From positions 1,984,001 to 2,048,000 of the forward strand of contig JAQOOI010000021.1 in assembly GCA_028554645.1 (NCBI GenBank): DNA of 64,000 nucleotides. Direction: 5' to 3'. The notes under the pieces are model-generated. The model saw only the letters and a list, made by a program, of their open reading frames with translations, was not told the DNA's origin and did not search any database. Positions 54,361 to 64,000 of this stretch are shown in pieces. Position 1 is the stretch's first letter. Every line of letters begins with the position of its first letter. The translations under genes and the position numbers were made by a program. This DNA is from Omphalotus guepiniiformis. Lineage: Eukaryota; Basidiomycota; Agaricomycetes; Agaricales; Omphalotaceae.

Positions 54361-54898
54361 TGTTAAGTCCGTGCAGACTAGAGACGGTAAGAGAGCGAGG
54401 ACCTCCGAGGAGGTCCGAGAGAAGGAGTCGAAAGGAACAAGACAAGATAACCAGGAGCTCCGAATTGCTCCGGCAACAAGACTTCACCCGGTAGGCAGTA
54501 TTATTTCGATACTGCCCCCCGTGCTGCACCCGGATTGGAAGTCCGAGGAGAGATGAGAGTTTAGACGAGAAATTCAAGATAGTAGTCCAGAGACTAATTT
54601 GATTTAAAACTAAAGTATATACAGTATAAGCGTGAAGTATTTATATGAGTATTCTACCGGAGATACTCGGAGTAATAAAACAATAGTGTGAGAAGAATGA
54701 AACTAAAGAACAATAAGAACATGGAACGTCGGCGACGTTCGGATGTCCGGAGTGGAAAAGAATAATAAAAGCGAATAGGAAACCGTGAATTTGTAAAGTG
54801 AACCATATGGAAAGATTGAATAGATGTCAGGAAGAAGAAATCAAAGAAGTTCTAGAAACCGGAGGTCTGACCCGGAGTTCCGGCGCATAGCTGTAACA
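54361..54898 (-). repeat. 5' LTR of the nested element
   Basis: 538-bp partner of 46411-46948, followed outward by the CCTGC target duplication (54899-54903). Confidence 0.95.
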
Positions 54899-54903
54899 CC
54901 TGC

Positions 54904-57253
54904 GTATGAGGGTCTCGAGGCAGCTACTGTATTCAATACGGCTGCTCGAACTGAGAAAATGGTTCGGCGAATGCCAAACTTACACTGTAGGATCCTACCT
55001 CGTGGAAGTAAGGCTAGATTTCGAAAACCGTTTGCAGTATTCGGCAGTAAGTACAAACCTGTGGCAATAAAAGTGAAACCAGTAAAAACTACGCTTCCAG
55101 AAGAGTTCAGGATAGAAAGGCACATAACTGGTGACCCGCTAGAAGGGATGCCAACTTTGTCACCAAATCCACCAGACTTCACACCTGGAGAACGTTATAA
55201 TGAAGAAAGAAAAGCTATTATTGAGAAGAATCATGATGAAGACTTCTTATGGCCTGAAGAAATGAAGCTAGTACATCACTTAATGAAGGTACAAGAGAAA
55301 GGTTTTGCATGGGAAGCTTCAGAAGGGGGAACTTTCAAGACAGAGTTCTTTCCACCTGTTAAATTTCCTGTTATACCACATACTCCATGGGTCGAGAGGA
55401 ATATACCTATTCCGCCCGGGATCTATGGAGATGTATGCAAAATAATTAAAGATAAGATTGATTCTGGGGTCTACGAACCCTCGAGCTCCTCTTATAGATC
55501 CAGATGGTTCTGTGTTTTGAAGAAAGATGGCAAAAGTTTACGGCTAGTACACAGTCTAGAACCGTTAAATAAGGTCACAATTCAACACTCAGGCATACCT
55601 CCTGCTACGGCTGATATAGCTAGAAGCTTTGCAGGCAGATCTTGTATTGGACTGCTAGATGTATTTGTAGGCTATGATGAAAGGCTCGTAGATGAGGGAT
55701 CGAGGGATTTGACGACGTTTCAAACTCCTTTTGGCCCTCACCGACTTGTAAAACTACCAATGGGTTGGACTAACTCAGTACCAATCTATCATGATGATAT
55801 CACTTATATATTGAAAGAAGAAATTCCACACATAACGAGACCCTATATAGATGATGTTCCAGTGAAAGGACCGTCTACTAGATATGAGCTCGAAGGTGGA
55901 GGATACGAAACAATTCCTGAGAACAGTGGAATTAGAAGATTTGTATGGGAACACATGCAAAATATGAATAGAATTGTTCAACGAATGAAACATGCTGGAG
56001 GAACCTTCTCAGGACCTAAAGCATTCATTTGCTGCGCAGAAGGAAATGTTGTGGGACATAGAGTCTCGTATGAGGGTGAATTACCTGAAGAAAAGATGGC
56101 TAAGACCATTTTGTCATGGGATGCAACCCAATGGACGAAGCGTACACACGTTAAATCATTCTTGGGGACTGCAGGACAACTCAGGATGTTCATTAAAGAC
56201 TATGCAAAGAAGGCTAGACCCCTCACGAGGTTGACTAGTTCACAAGTTCCCTTTGAGATAGGAGAAAAAGAGTTAGAAGCCGTCGAGCTATTAAAAGAAG
56301 GCATTAGAAATGCTCCTGCATTGAAACCAATTGATTATTCGTTGTCTAGCGGCATTACTCTAGCAGTGGATACATCATGGATGGCTGTAGGATATTATTT
56401 ATACCAAAGAGATCCTAAAGATCCTAAGAAGAAGTTTTATAACTACTTTGGATCTATAACATTAAATGAACGAGAAGCAAGGTTCTCACAGCCTAAGAGA
56501 GAGTTATATGGGCTCAAGCTCGCGCTAGCCCATACTTACTACCAAACTTATGGTTGTAGGGATCTAACTGTAGAAACGGATGCTAGCTACATAAAAGGGA
56601 TGTTAGATAACCCAAGTAGTGGCCCAAATGCAACTATTAATCGTTGGATTGAAGAAATAAGAAAGTATCACTTTGAATTGGTACATATCAAGGGGTCTAT
56701 ACATGGACCTGATGGACTATCTAGACCACCACCGGGTAGTGAACCAACAGAGAGATTACCTGCTGAAGAGGAAGATTATCTAGATGAAGATGATGGGGAA
56801 CCATTGCGGTTTCGTCAGGAAGATGAGAATGAGCAGGGCCCTTATGACTTTGAAGACTTTAAGCATGAAATAGACTCTAGAGGTGGATACTTACAGGGTC
56901 TAGCCTTGTCAGTAGAAGACTTCGAAGATGATATTCAAGAATTAATTGAAGAAGAACGAAGATTCGCCTACTGGCGAGAACACATACTATTTGAACAAGG
57001 AAAGACTCTAGATCAGTTTGCACAGGTTCTAGTAGCTCCTGAATCGACAGAAGAATGGGAACATGATCATCCTTATATGGAAGAACATAGAACTACCATA
57101 GGGATTGAGCTAGATCGACTGCTACCAAGAATAAAAGAGTTCTTAATGCATCCTGAATCGGATATGCTGGATGAGATGGATGCTCGAGCTCGAAAGAAAT
57201 TTCTTTCGAAGGCGTCTCGATACTTCGTCGACAAGAAAGGACGTATGTATTGA
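54904..57253 (+). CDS. pol: Pol of the outer element, RT and RNase H segment
   Basis: Continues the frame cut at 46410: AYEGLEAATVFNTAARTEKM. RT domain: KIDSGVYEPSSSSYRSRWFC, KSLRLVHSLEPLNKVTIQHS, IGLLDVFVGYDERLVDEGSR, FGPHRLVKLPMGWTNSVPIY and the catalytic RPYIDDVPVKGP (YIDD, about 55848). Then FSGPKAFICCAEGNVVGHRV and SFLGTAGQLRMFIKDYAKKA. RNase H: GITLAVDTSWMAVGYYLYQR, SQPKRELYGLKLALAHTYYQ, LTVETDASYIKGMLDNP and HIKGSIHGPDGLSR. The frame meets an in-frame TGA at 57251-57253 but stays open in the same frame into the integrase, so the stop is a point nonsense mutation or a readthrough codon. Confidence 0.9.
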
Positions 57254-58672
57254 AGAAATGATGAAGTTGGTGGACAACATCAGCTAATAGTTGAGAAAGG
57301 ACGCCGTATGTATATCCTGCATAGTGCTCATGATCATTTGGGACACAAAGGAATGTATGCTACGAAGGCTGTGATAGAAAAGAGGTTCTGGTGGCCAGAA
57401 CTGGAGCGAGATGTCAACTGGTTCGTGAAAACGTGTCAGGCATGTCAAGATCGAGCTCTAGCGCTATTGAAAATACCACCTACCCTTACTCACACCCCTT
57501 CTCTGTTCCAGAAGGTACATGTGGATGTATTCAAAGTATCTCCGGCTAGTAATGGCTGTAAGAACGTTGTACATGGCCGATGTGCTTTATCTTCTTGGTC
57601 AGAGGGACGAGCAATCAGAGATGAGACAGCTCGAGCCTTAGGCGAATGGTTCTTTGAAGATATAATATGTAGATGGGGTTGCCCTCAAGAAGTGGTAACT
57701 GATAATGCTAGAAGCATGATTGCAATGTTGAAATGGCTGGAAGAGAAGTATGGGATTAAAGGGATTCGTATCTCAGCCTATAATTCTCAAGCCAATGGAA
57801 AGATTGAAAGAGCACACTTTGATATCCGTCAAGCTTTAGTAAAAGCAACGGGAGGTGATCTTAAACGTTGGTACTGGTTTCTCAAACATGTGCTTTGGGC
57901 AGACAGAGTAACAACTAGAAGAGGATTTGGATGTTCTCCTTACTTCTTAGTAACTGGAGCAGAACCAATACTGCCTCTAGACCTTATAGAATCAACTTGG
58001 TTGGTAGAAGTACCAGATAGAGTCCTTACTTACGAAGAATTGATCGGCTACAGGGCTAGAGCCTTGGCAAAGCATAGAACTCATGTTATGGGCATGATTT
58101 CCAGGGTCGACGAAGAGAAAAGAAGAACTATGAAGAAGTTTGAACAAGATTATGAACATGTAATAAAAGACTATGATTTCAAACCTGGAACTCTAGTACA
58201 AGTTCGAAACACTCAAATTGAGAAGAGCTTGGACAGGAAGATGTATCCAAGGTATAGAGGACCTATGATTGTCATCAGACGAACTAAGGGTGGTGCCTAC
58301 ATTATTGCTGAAATGGATGGCTCGGTACTTAAAGAAAAGATTGCTGCCTTTCGCGTACTGCCGCATTTTGCAAGATATGAGCCTATAGACCTACCTACGA
58401 ACGTGCTAGACCTCATAGACCTTACTGCAGAACAGTTAGAACGTATGGTGAACGAAGATGAGGATACTTACGACGAACAAAGTCGAGATTACATTTTTGA
58501 CTCCATTCCGAACTTAAGAATGCCTCGAGATGAGGAATATGAAGATGATTCTGATGAAGAAGATGATCATCCTTCTCCTGAGAGGGATTTAAGCGCAGAA
58601 CCTGAAGAGATCACTGGAGTGCGGACTAGAAGCAATAAACAGTTTGTTCTATTGCGTCGAAGTGGTACTTAA
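57254..58672 (+). CDS. pol: Pol of the outer element, integrase segment
   Basis: Same frame as the RT part, after one TGA. First RNDEVGGQHQLIVEKGRR, then an HHCC zinc domain (HDHLGHKGMYATKAVIEKRF, CQACQDRA). The catalytic triad is in VHVDVFKVSP, VVTDNARSMIAM and ANGKIERAHFDIRQAL. The C-terminal part contains FKPGTLVQVRNTQIEKSLDR and a GPF/Y-like PRYRGPMIVIRRTKGGAY. It ends in an acidic stretch and RRSGT with TAA 58670-58672. No chromodomain is seen, unlike the nested element. The first ATG after the TGA is at 57308, inside the zinc domain region, so internal initiation would barely preserve the domain. Confidence 0.9.
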   Translation, partial: RNDEVGGQHQLIVEKGRRMYILHSAHDHLGHKGMYATKAVIEKRFWWPELERDVNWFVKTCQACQDRALALLKIPPTLTHTPSLFQKVHVDVFKVSPASNGCKNVVHGRCALSSWSEGRAIRDETARALGEWFFEDIICRWGCPQEVVTDNARSMIAMLKWLEEKYGIKGIRISAYNSQANGKIERAHFDIRQALVKATGGDLKRWYWFLKHVLWADRVTTRRGFGCSPYFLVTGAEPILPLDLIESTWLVEVPDRVLTYEELIGYRARALAKHRTHVMGMISRVDEEKRRTMKKFEQDYEHVIKDYDFKPGTLVQVRNTQIEKSLDRKMYPRYRGPMIVIRRTKGGAYIIAEMDGSVLKEKIAAFRVLPHFARYEPIDLPTNVLDLIDLTAEQLERMVNEDEDTYDEQSRDYIFDSIPNLRMPRDEEYEDDSDEEDDHPSPERDLSAEPEEITGVRTRSNKQFVLLRRSGT

Positions 58673-58863
58673 TCGATATTCTGAAGGCTCGAAGTAATGA
58701 CAGTAATAAGAAACTCAAAAGAGTTATATGTACGAGGGTATAGGAACTATATCATGAGTTGGGAGTGTAAAGTAGGTTGGAGACTCTGAATATAGGGTCT
58801 AGCGCCTATTCTCACAACAATTCAGTTAGAAAGAACTAGATTACGGAGATCGACGAAACTTAC
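58673..58863. other. Convergent 3' ends in the outer element
   Basis: A 191-bp gap between the pol stop and the end of the first antisense gene, mirroring the 206-bp gap in the nested element. Confidence 0.5.
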
Positions 58864-60192
58864 TTAGGCACTGCTAGAGTTGGTAGCTGTGGTATCAGCT
58901 GAGCTAGACCCAGCCTCCTCCATGGTAGCATCTTGAGGGGTCTCCGAAGATGAAGAATCAGCGGTTTGCTTGTCCTCATCGGACTGAGAGACGACTAAAT
59001 TGCTCTCGTTGAATGTTGTCCATCTGTTTAACAACGAACTGGTATTGATTGGCATGGAAATGTACAGCATGCTGAAGAGTGACTTGTTCGGTACGAAGGA
59101 AATTGAGAACTGAGCGTAAAGCTTCGACGCTAAGCTTGGGCAGTTCGAGATATGGAGTGAGCGCGATATGACGGAAAGTTGTAGCGATGGCGGCTTCTCG
59201 TAGGGTCTTATCCTCTGGTCAATATGATCAGTAGGGTCGAGACAGGGAGAACCCATGCTTACTTACCCTCAATATCCTCACGAAGATCGGAAATGGGTTG
59301 CTCGAGGCGAATGCGCTTGCCATTGGCAGCTGCAATGTTATCCTGAGCAACTGATAAGTAATACATGGCCTTGAGGTAGGAACGAGAACGTACATCCATT
59401 CCAGGTACATCGCCGAGGGCCAATGAAAGAGTAGAAGAACGATTCGCGACGTCCTGAACGTTCGGCGAAGTTATAATATGATGGATAAGAAGACACCGCA
59501 CTTACCCTGACCTTCTTGTTGAACTTGAGGCCAGGTGGAAGGCTTAATTCTTGAGAAGGGGCATGCATGGATGCAGAAAGACCCAATGCGGCTGCGAGTC
59601 CGGCTTTATAGTCCTAAACTTAGGTCAAGTCGGAGTCTCGACCTAAGAAATATGGATACTTACTGGAGTAGAAGCAATCCGACCTCCGACGAACTCGATC
59701 TCATCATCATCATCATCGTCTTCGATGATAAGAGGAGATTTAACGTTCTGTGAAGAGTATAGAATGAAGCTTGTAAAGATTAATGAGGAAAGAGGAGAGT
59801 TACCTTGCGCTTGCGAGTGGGCTGTCGAAGCACCTCGAGCTTGGCAAAGAACTCCTCGAGCCCATTTAGATGGTAGGGACGATTTACCCCATCAATCTCT
59901 GTAATAGCTATCACAGTGTTGAGTCCTTTCTGGAAGGTATCAAAGGCGATATCATCCTTGGCCACCACTTTGGCATTCAAAGGCTTTGACTATGAAGAAA
60001 TATGAGCTCGACGAAGCCTGAAGAATATAATAAACAAACCATATGATCGGCTAGAGCCGTCACGACTGGTCCTAGAAGCTTGGGACTGGCTTTGGGGAAG
60101 GCTTGAACGGCTTGAGCGGCAGTAATGGCCTCTTGAGTCTCCTTTAACCATTGATCCCTCTCGGGCCAGGTCTTGTTGGATCCTCGAGCCAT
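58864..60192 (-). CDS. Antisense accessory gene 1 of the outer element, unknown
   Basis: Spliced gene opposite to gag-pol. The start ATG at 60192 gives MARGSNKTWPERDQWLKETQ and EAITAAQAVQAFPKASPKLL. Exon 2 (about 59807-59989) reads AKVVAKDDIAFDTFQKGLNT, VIAITEIDGVNRPYHLNGLE and a basic RQPTRKRK. Exon 3 encodes VKSPLIIEDDDDDDEIEFVG, a hydrophobic-acidic patch reminiscent of SUMO-interacting motifs (inference only). Later exons: PSQELSLPPGLKFNKKVR, SYLKAMYYLSVAQDNIAAAN, then LREAAIATTFRHIALTPYLE and VEALRSVLNFLRTEQVTLQH. A Ser/Thr-rich acidic tail (SDEDKQTADSSSSETPQDAT) probably follows one more intron and ends at 58864. GT-AG introns and good coding composition support a real gene. No family recognised. 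Confidence 0.6.
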
Positions 60193-60951
60193 GTGACGAT
60201 GAAATATGAACGAGAAGAAGACGAAAGTAAGGTCGAGAATGCAGGTTGAAGGTCTTAAAGTGTACTGATAACTTGGACCCACCTTCGGCGACCCTCCTTT
60301 ATACTTTTCTGACTGAAAGCGGAACTCCTGGTCCCTTCGACGAAGTAACATGCCCGACTGATTAAGGCACCCTGGACTTAACTAAGGACTAGCCGAGATA
60401 TGCAGCGGGGACGCTGAACTTCTTTTGGTTTGGGGGAGAGGAGTCCATCTAGGACATAGAATTTTGAAATTTCTAAAGATTTCATAAAAACGAAACTTAA
60501 GTGTTTTAGATTTCAATAAATCAACATCTAAGATTGGTTGAAACGAACAAATAAGTGCCTGAGGCACAGAAGTGATAAGTAAGGGCACGAGACTTATAAA
60601 TAAAGGGGTCTAGTTACTACTTATTACCTTCGAGCTGGGATTTCTCTAAGTCGAGTCCATACTTACAGCCTCGACGAAGGCAATCTTAAAGATATTAAAT
60701 TAAATTTGAACTTAACAATGGATTCACACATAAAGAAAGAACATGAAAGCTTTTATTTGGCACTAAGGCCACGAGATTTCTATGTACATGGTACAAGAAA
60801 TGAAAAACAAAGATATTTGGGCCTCTATGAAGAGAACCCTTGCTAGATATAATGATTTTGGAGCTCTATAAAGAGACTCCCTGCTGCGATGTAATGAAAA
60901 TATTATTTAAAGTCCGAAGACTGTAGGCTACGCCTCGACGAAGATCCCGAG
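60193..60951. other. Spacer between antisense genes
   Basis: Promoter of antisense gene 1 and 3' flank of gene 2. A CCTTCGTCGAGG-like unit recurs. No coding sequence supported. Confidence 0.4.
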
Positions 60952-62869
60952 TCACCTCTCCGGACTATCCTCTGCCAGGATCCGACCAACGCTTTCCTCC
61001 TCCACCGGGGAACGGGCGGTGTTGAGTGTCGTAATGGTAGGGAGGGAGGATGGAAAGGAAGAACCAGCCGACGCAGGTACCCGGGAAGATGAAGCATTTG
61101 CCGAAGAGCGAAGAGGCACGAGAGCCGAGGTTACCATGCGCTCGATGGTGCTGCGAGTGTCGGATTTAGAGAAGTCGAGGGGAAGGCGCGACGAACTCGG
61201 TTGGATCTGAAAACCAGTCTCCGTTTTCACCAAGCTCGAGTCTCGATCCAAAACCGACATGTCCCAGCCCAAGCCCGCGCCTATCATCTTCAAATCTTTG
61301 ATTTCGTCCTTGAATGAAGGGTCGTTACGATGAAGAATGTTGAAAAGAAGGGTAGGATCGGTGACTGAACCACGAAGGTGCTCCTGGTCCCGCTCGATGG
61401 ACTCGCGAAGCTTGTTGGCGTTGTCGGCGAGGTCCAAGACGCTGCGGCGAAGTTGGTCGTATACAGAGATCTTCTCGACGAGACCAATAACTTCTGCGCC
61501 GAGGTCTGAATAAGGAGGAAATGAGAAAAGATGTTAAATAAAAAGAAATAAATGATTAAACTTACTATGAGAACCTTGACGAGCCAACCCGTAGATCGTA
61601 TTTCGCATCTCGAGGGCACGAGCCGGCGTCAGGGTCCATGAACAAGGTTGCCTGCTTTTGAAGCAGACGGCGCATTTGTAGGAGGTGCTCTGTATTTCGG
61701 GCGGGACACACTTCTCTGCTGCGTGAGCTGCGGTACATCGCGTACATGGCAAGCTGCCAGTGAGCTATAAAAGATAAATGAAAGAGTAATAAAATTAAGA
61801 AAGAGACTTACTGCGTCGATGGTTCGAGTTGCATGGAGCAAGTCGGCAAGGTTGAAGACCGTGTCGCTAGCAGGATGTGTGAAGAGGCCGGCCTCGGAGA
61901 CCTGATGAGAAGGACCAGCCCTCGCTGATGAAGCAGGAGCAGGGGTCGGCGACCTTTCGCTAGCAACAGGAGATGGCTCTTTGGGAGTCGGGGCCTTTGC
62001 CTTAGGCTTGGGCTTCGGTTTGGGCTTCACTGCGCGAACGGGTGGACCAGTCTTGAGTGTTTTGGAAGGAGTGGACGCGCGAGGCTTCTTAAAAGAGAAG
62101 AGATCCATGTCGTCGTCGTCTTCTAGCAGCTCGAGCGCTCGCTTTTTCGAAGTCAGAACAGGCTAGAATATGAAAGGATATAAGAAAGAAATTTGAAGGG
62201 AATAGGAAGAAGAAAACGAACCTCAGGCTTGACTTGGACGGACTCGTCGTCAGACTCGAGGACCTCATCCTCTGAGTTGCTAAGAACGGTATCGTCGTCG
62301 CCACAATCGTCGCCGAGGATGGTATCGAAGTCGTGAAACTAGGAAATTATATTGAATAAGATTAAAAAGATTACGGTGGAATAAGGACTTACAGGCTCGA
62401 GACTATGTTTCTCCTGTCGATTGTCCTTCGAGATATACCAACCAGTCTTGTGAAGAGATGGGAGTCGAGATTCGAGGGGGTTGCAAAGTCGCACTAAAGC
62501 TAGCCACACCGGGCGCACATGCGGACAGAAATCCTCGATGTCGAAGTCGACGTGCTCAAAGAGAGTATCCTAGAAGAGAAAATGTAAGAATGAAAGATTA
62601 AAACTATAAGAAATACAACATACCATGAAGGGAGTGGCACTTTCCACGGCCTTGGTCATTTCTGAGACCTTGGGGGGATTCTTTCGTGGTTTATCAAAGT
62701 AACGACGATAGACGTCGACAATACATGCGATGACTTCATTGGCTTGTTCGTGAGGGTTGATCTGCGCGGTCTTTCGACCGGCTCGAGTTTTCTTGGCCAC
62801 TGCCGAAATTTGAGAAGAAGAGGCTGCTTTGCCCTTCCCTTTGGAAGCTTTGCCGGTAGTTCGCGCCAT
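60952..62869 (-). CDS. Antisense accessory gene 2 of the outer element: Zn2Cys6-like protein
   Basis: Six-exon gene opposite to gag-pol, starting with ATG 62869: MARTTGKASKGKGKAASSSQ, NEVIACIVDVYRRYFDKPRK, then VSEMTKAVESATPFM spliced at 62624. Exon 2: DTLFEHVDFDIEDFCPHVRP, VWLALVRLCNPLESRLPSLH. Exon 3 is acidic (SNSEDEVLESDDESVQVKPE). Exon 4 is basic and proline-rich (VKPKPKPKPKAKAPTPKEP). Exon 5 holds six cysteines at 61642-61746 spaced CX2CX8CX11CX2CX6C (CTRCTAAHAAEKC and CAVCFKSRQPC), matching a GAL4-type zinc cluster with a slightly longer first loop. Exon 6 is helical (VIGLVEKISVYDQLRRSVLD, NKLRESIERDQEHLRG) with a Ser-rich tail ending EDSPER. About 500 residues. The architecture parallels the antisense gene of the nested element. 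Confidence 0.7.
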
Positions 62870-63377
62870 TAGAAGAAAAGAAAAGAACAAGTATGTATAG
62901 AGAAAAACAGAAGGCTAGAGCCACTCTGAGTGAAAAATAGAGAGAAAGGAAGAATGGGCGTGAAAAAGTTGAAGTCCGTTTACTTATGGAACGACTCACC
63001 TGACCACGTTCCCACGGCGCACGGACCAGTGAAAGGCTGAGAGATGCGTGAAAAGAAAGAATAGAGAAGCAAGAAACTGAATAAGAAATGTGAAAGAGGA
63101 AAAGAGACGGAAAGTCACTTGCCTGAAAAGAACCTACGGCAATTGCCGAAGGCAAACAACTGGCCGAGAGTATTTTGGTCGGAGTTTGAAGTTTGATGAT
63201 CGGCATAGACCGGCAAAAAGCAATGAACAGTGTACCACTGCTTCGGCGAACTCTGAGATGTGTGTGAATAAGTATTATATAATCAACAGGCTGTCTGCGA
63301 AGCTTTAGAATGTATCTTTGGGTGTATGACTGACCGATCACCAGACCGGGGACGGTCTAGATTTGGTTTGGGGGAGA
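62870..63377. other. Region between antisense gene 2 and the 3' LTR
   Basis: Should hold the promoter of antisense gene 2, reading left. It ends with the polypurine tract TTTGGGGGAGA at 63367-63377 that primes plus-strand synthesis of the outer element. Confidence 0.6.
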
Positions 63378-64000
63378 TGTTGCGCTGAAAACGCATACAC
63401 ACCTGAAATACCTGAAATTAAACGATTTCTACTGTGAATATGATGGGAATAAAGGGCTAGACTATGTCCCATAGTGCTAGCTAAAACATAGAACACGAAT
63501 AGTTAAAGGCTCGAAGTGAAAGGACTACGATGTACGAGTATGCATCAAGACCTTATGGCTGATATGCCTCTAGACCTTCGGCGAAGTAACTACCTGCTGC
63601 GAGACTGTACAGTATGGTCAGACCCACCCTGCCTGGCAAAGAGCCCTTCGTCTGGAAGTCGCTATTCAAGTATCTGTGTAATCCACGGGACTTAGGAAGG
63701 AAGAAACTACACACACACAGGCGTAATAGCCTCATGAGCCTCGATAATGTCGAAAGGACAAAGCTAGAGGTATCGCCGAGCCATCAAAATGGTTTGTTCG
63801 AACTTAGCCGACCTCCTAGAACCTGCAGATTGATGATATACTGGAGATAACGCTTTATGATCGGAAATATATGATCGACGATTCCGTTCCGAGATACTAG
63901 ATGGTCAAAGCTATGAAAATGATCAGTCTCGATGACTGTATAATAACTTATTAGTAAAGTAATGACAGAATTGACCTTCGAGCGCTGGATATTGGTATAT
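63378..64000 (+). repeat. 3' LTR of the outer element, truncated by the window
   Basis: Begins TGTTGCGCTGAAAACGC directly after the polypurine tract and matches 41278-41900 base for base as far as it can be seen. Confidence 0.93.

Larger units (their letters stand above)
46411..54898 (-). mobile_element. Nested Ty3/Gypsy chromovirus-type LTR retrotransposon
   Basis: Complete 8488-bp element inserted in the outer pol, read on the minus strand. It has 538-bp LTRs (TGTTA...TAACA on either strand), a 5-bp target duplication CCTGC at 46406-46410 and 54899-54903, a gag frame, a long pol frame with terminal chromodomain, and one antisense gene between pol and the 3' LTR. The LTRs differ at a single noticed base (G/A at about 46425 and 54375). 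Gag and pol are uninterrupted, so the element may still be mobile. Confidence 0.95.
41278..64000 (+). mobile_element. Large Ty3/Gypsy-type LTR retrotransposon (outer element, runs off the window)
   Basis: Order on the plus strand: 5' LTR, gag, pro, pol (split by a nested LTR element), then two genes on the opposite strand, a polypurine tract and the 3' LTR, cut off by the window end. The first 623 bp of both LTRs look identical, implying recent insertion. Without the nested 8.5 kb the element still exceeds 14 kb, very long for a fungal Ty3-type element because of the added antisense genes. Confidence 0.9.

Noticed and set aside
62736..63341. A 201-codon minus-strand frame upstream of antisense gene 2
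   Set aside because: Hydrophobic, Ser/Phe-rich composition typical of noncoding pyrimidine-rich DNA; it overlaps the well-supported first exon in another frame.
1..64000. tRNA, rRNA or other structured RNA genes
   Set aside because: None was recognised by eye; a covariance-model scan would be needed to exclude them.

Overview
The window looks like a chromosomal segment of a basidiomycete fungus, most likely an Agaricomycete (a mushroom-type fungus). Host genes are broken by many introns of about 45-65 bp with GTRNGT donors and CTAAY-type branch points. The proteins belong to families typical of these fungi: sugar transporters, CmcJ-like oxygenases, a seven-helix membrane family, Ser/Thr-rich wall proteins and MGRPR-type proteins. 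All assignments were read by eye from translations and motifs; no database search was run.

Region 1 (1-31430) is gene-rich host DNA. In order: the 5' part of an MFS sugar transporter (-), a small unknown protein (-), a GNAT acetyltransferase (-), an MGRPR-type protein (-) divergent from a Ctk3-like CTD-kinase subunit (+), a CmcJ-like oxygenase (-), a protein-kinase-like protein (-), a secreted probable GPI-anchored protein (-) with a duplicated 149-bp upstream segment, a Ser-rich unknown (-), an NADP-dependent alkenal/MDR-type reductase (+), a tandem pair of seven-helix membrane proteins (+,+), a large mucin-like single-pass surface protein with twelve 33-bp repeats (-), and ribosomal protein uL23 (-). 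A hAT-like MITE with an 8-bp target duplication lies at 20462-20895, next to a relic of a GMC oxidoreductase.

Region 2 (31431-40367) is transposon-derived. A TA-flanked MITE is followed by an 8.3-kb tyrosine-recombinase (YR, DIRS/Ngaro/PAT-type) retrotransposon on the minus strand. It keeps split direct repeats in the order A1 - ORFs - B1A2 - B2. It is dead: two stop codons, frameshifts, a mutated RNase H residue, an AT-rich insert of about 2.4 kb and a 1.4-kb foldback.

Region 3 (41278 to beyond 64000) is a very large Ty3/Gypsy-type LTR retrotransposon on the plus strand. Its gag, pro and pol lie in three successive -1 frames, with a perfect A AAU UUU slippery heptamer in the pro/pol overlap. 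Its pol is split by a second, nearly pristine LTR retrotransposon on the minus strand (46411-54898; 538-bp LTRs, 5-bp duplication CCTGC, chromodomain integrase). Taking out the nested element and one duplication copy restores the outer pol frame exactly.

The most unusual feature is shared by both LTR elements. Between pol and the 3' LTR each carries spliced genes transcribed against gag-pol, ending about 200 bp from the end of pol. In each element one of these genes encodes a GAL4-like Zn2Cys6 cysteine cluster next to basic stretches and a coiled coil. This points to a transposon-borne, antisense-encoded DNA-binding accessory protein of unknown role.
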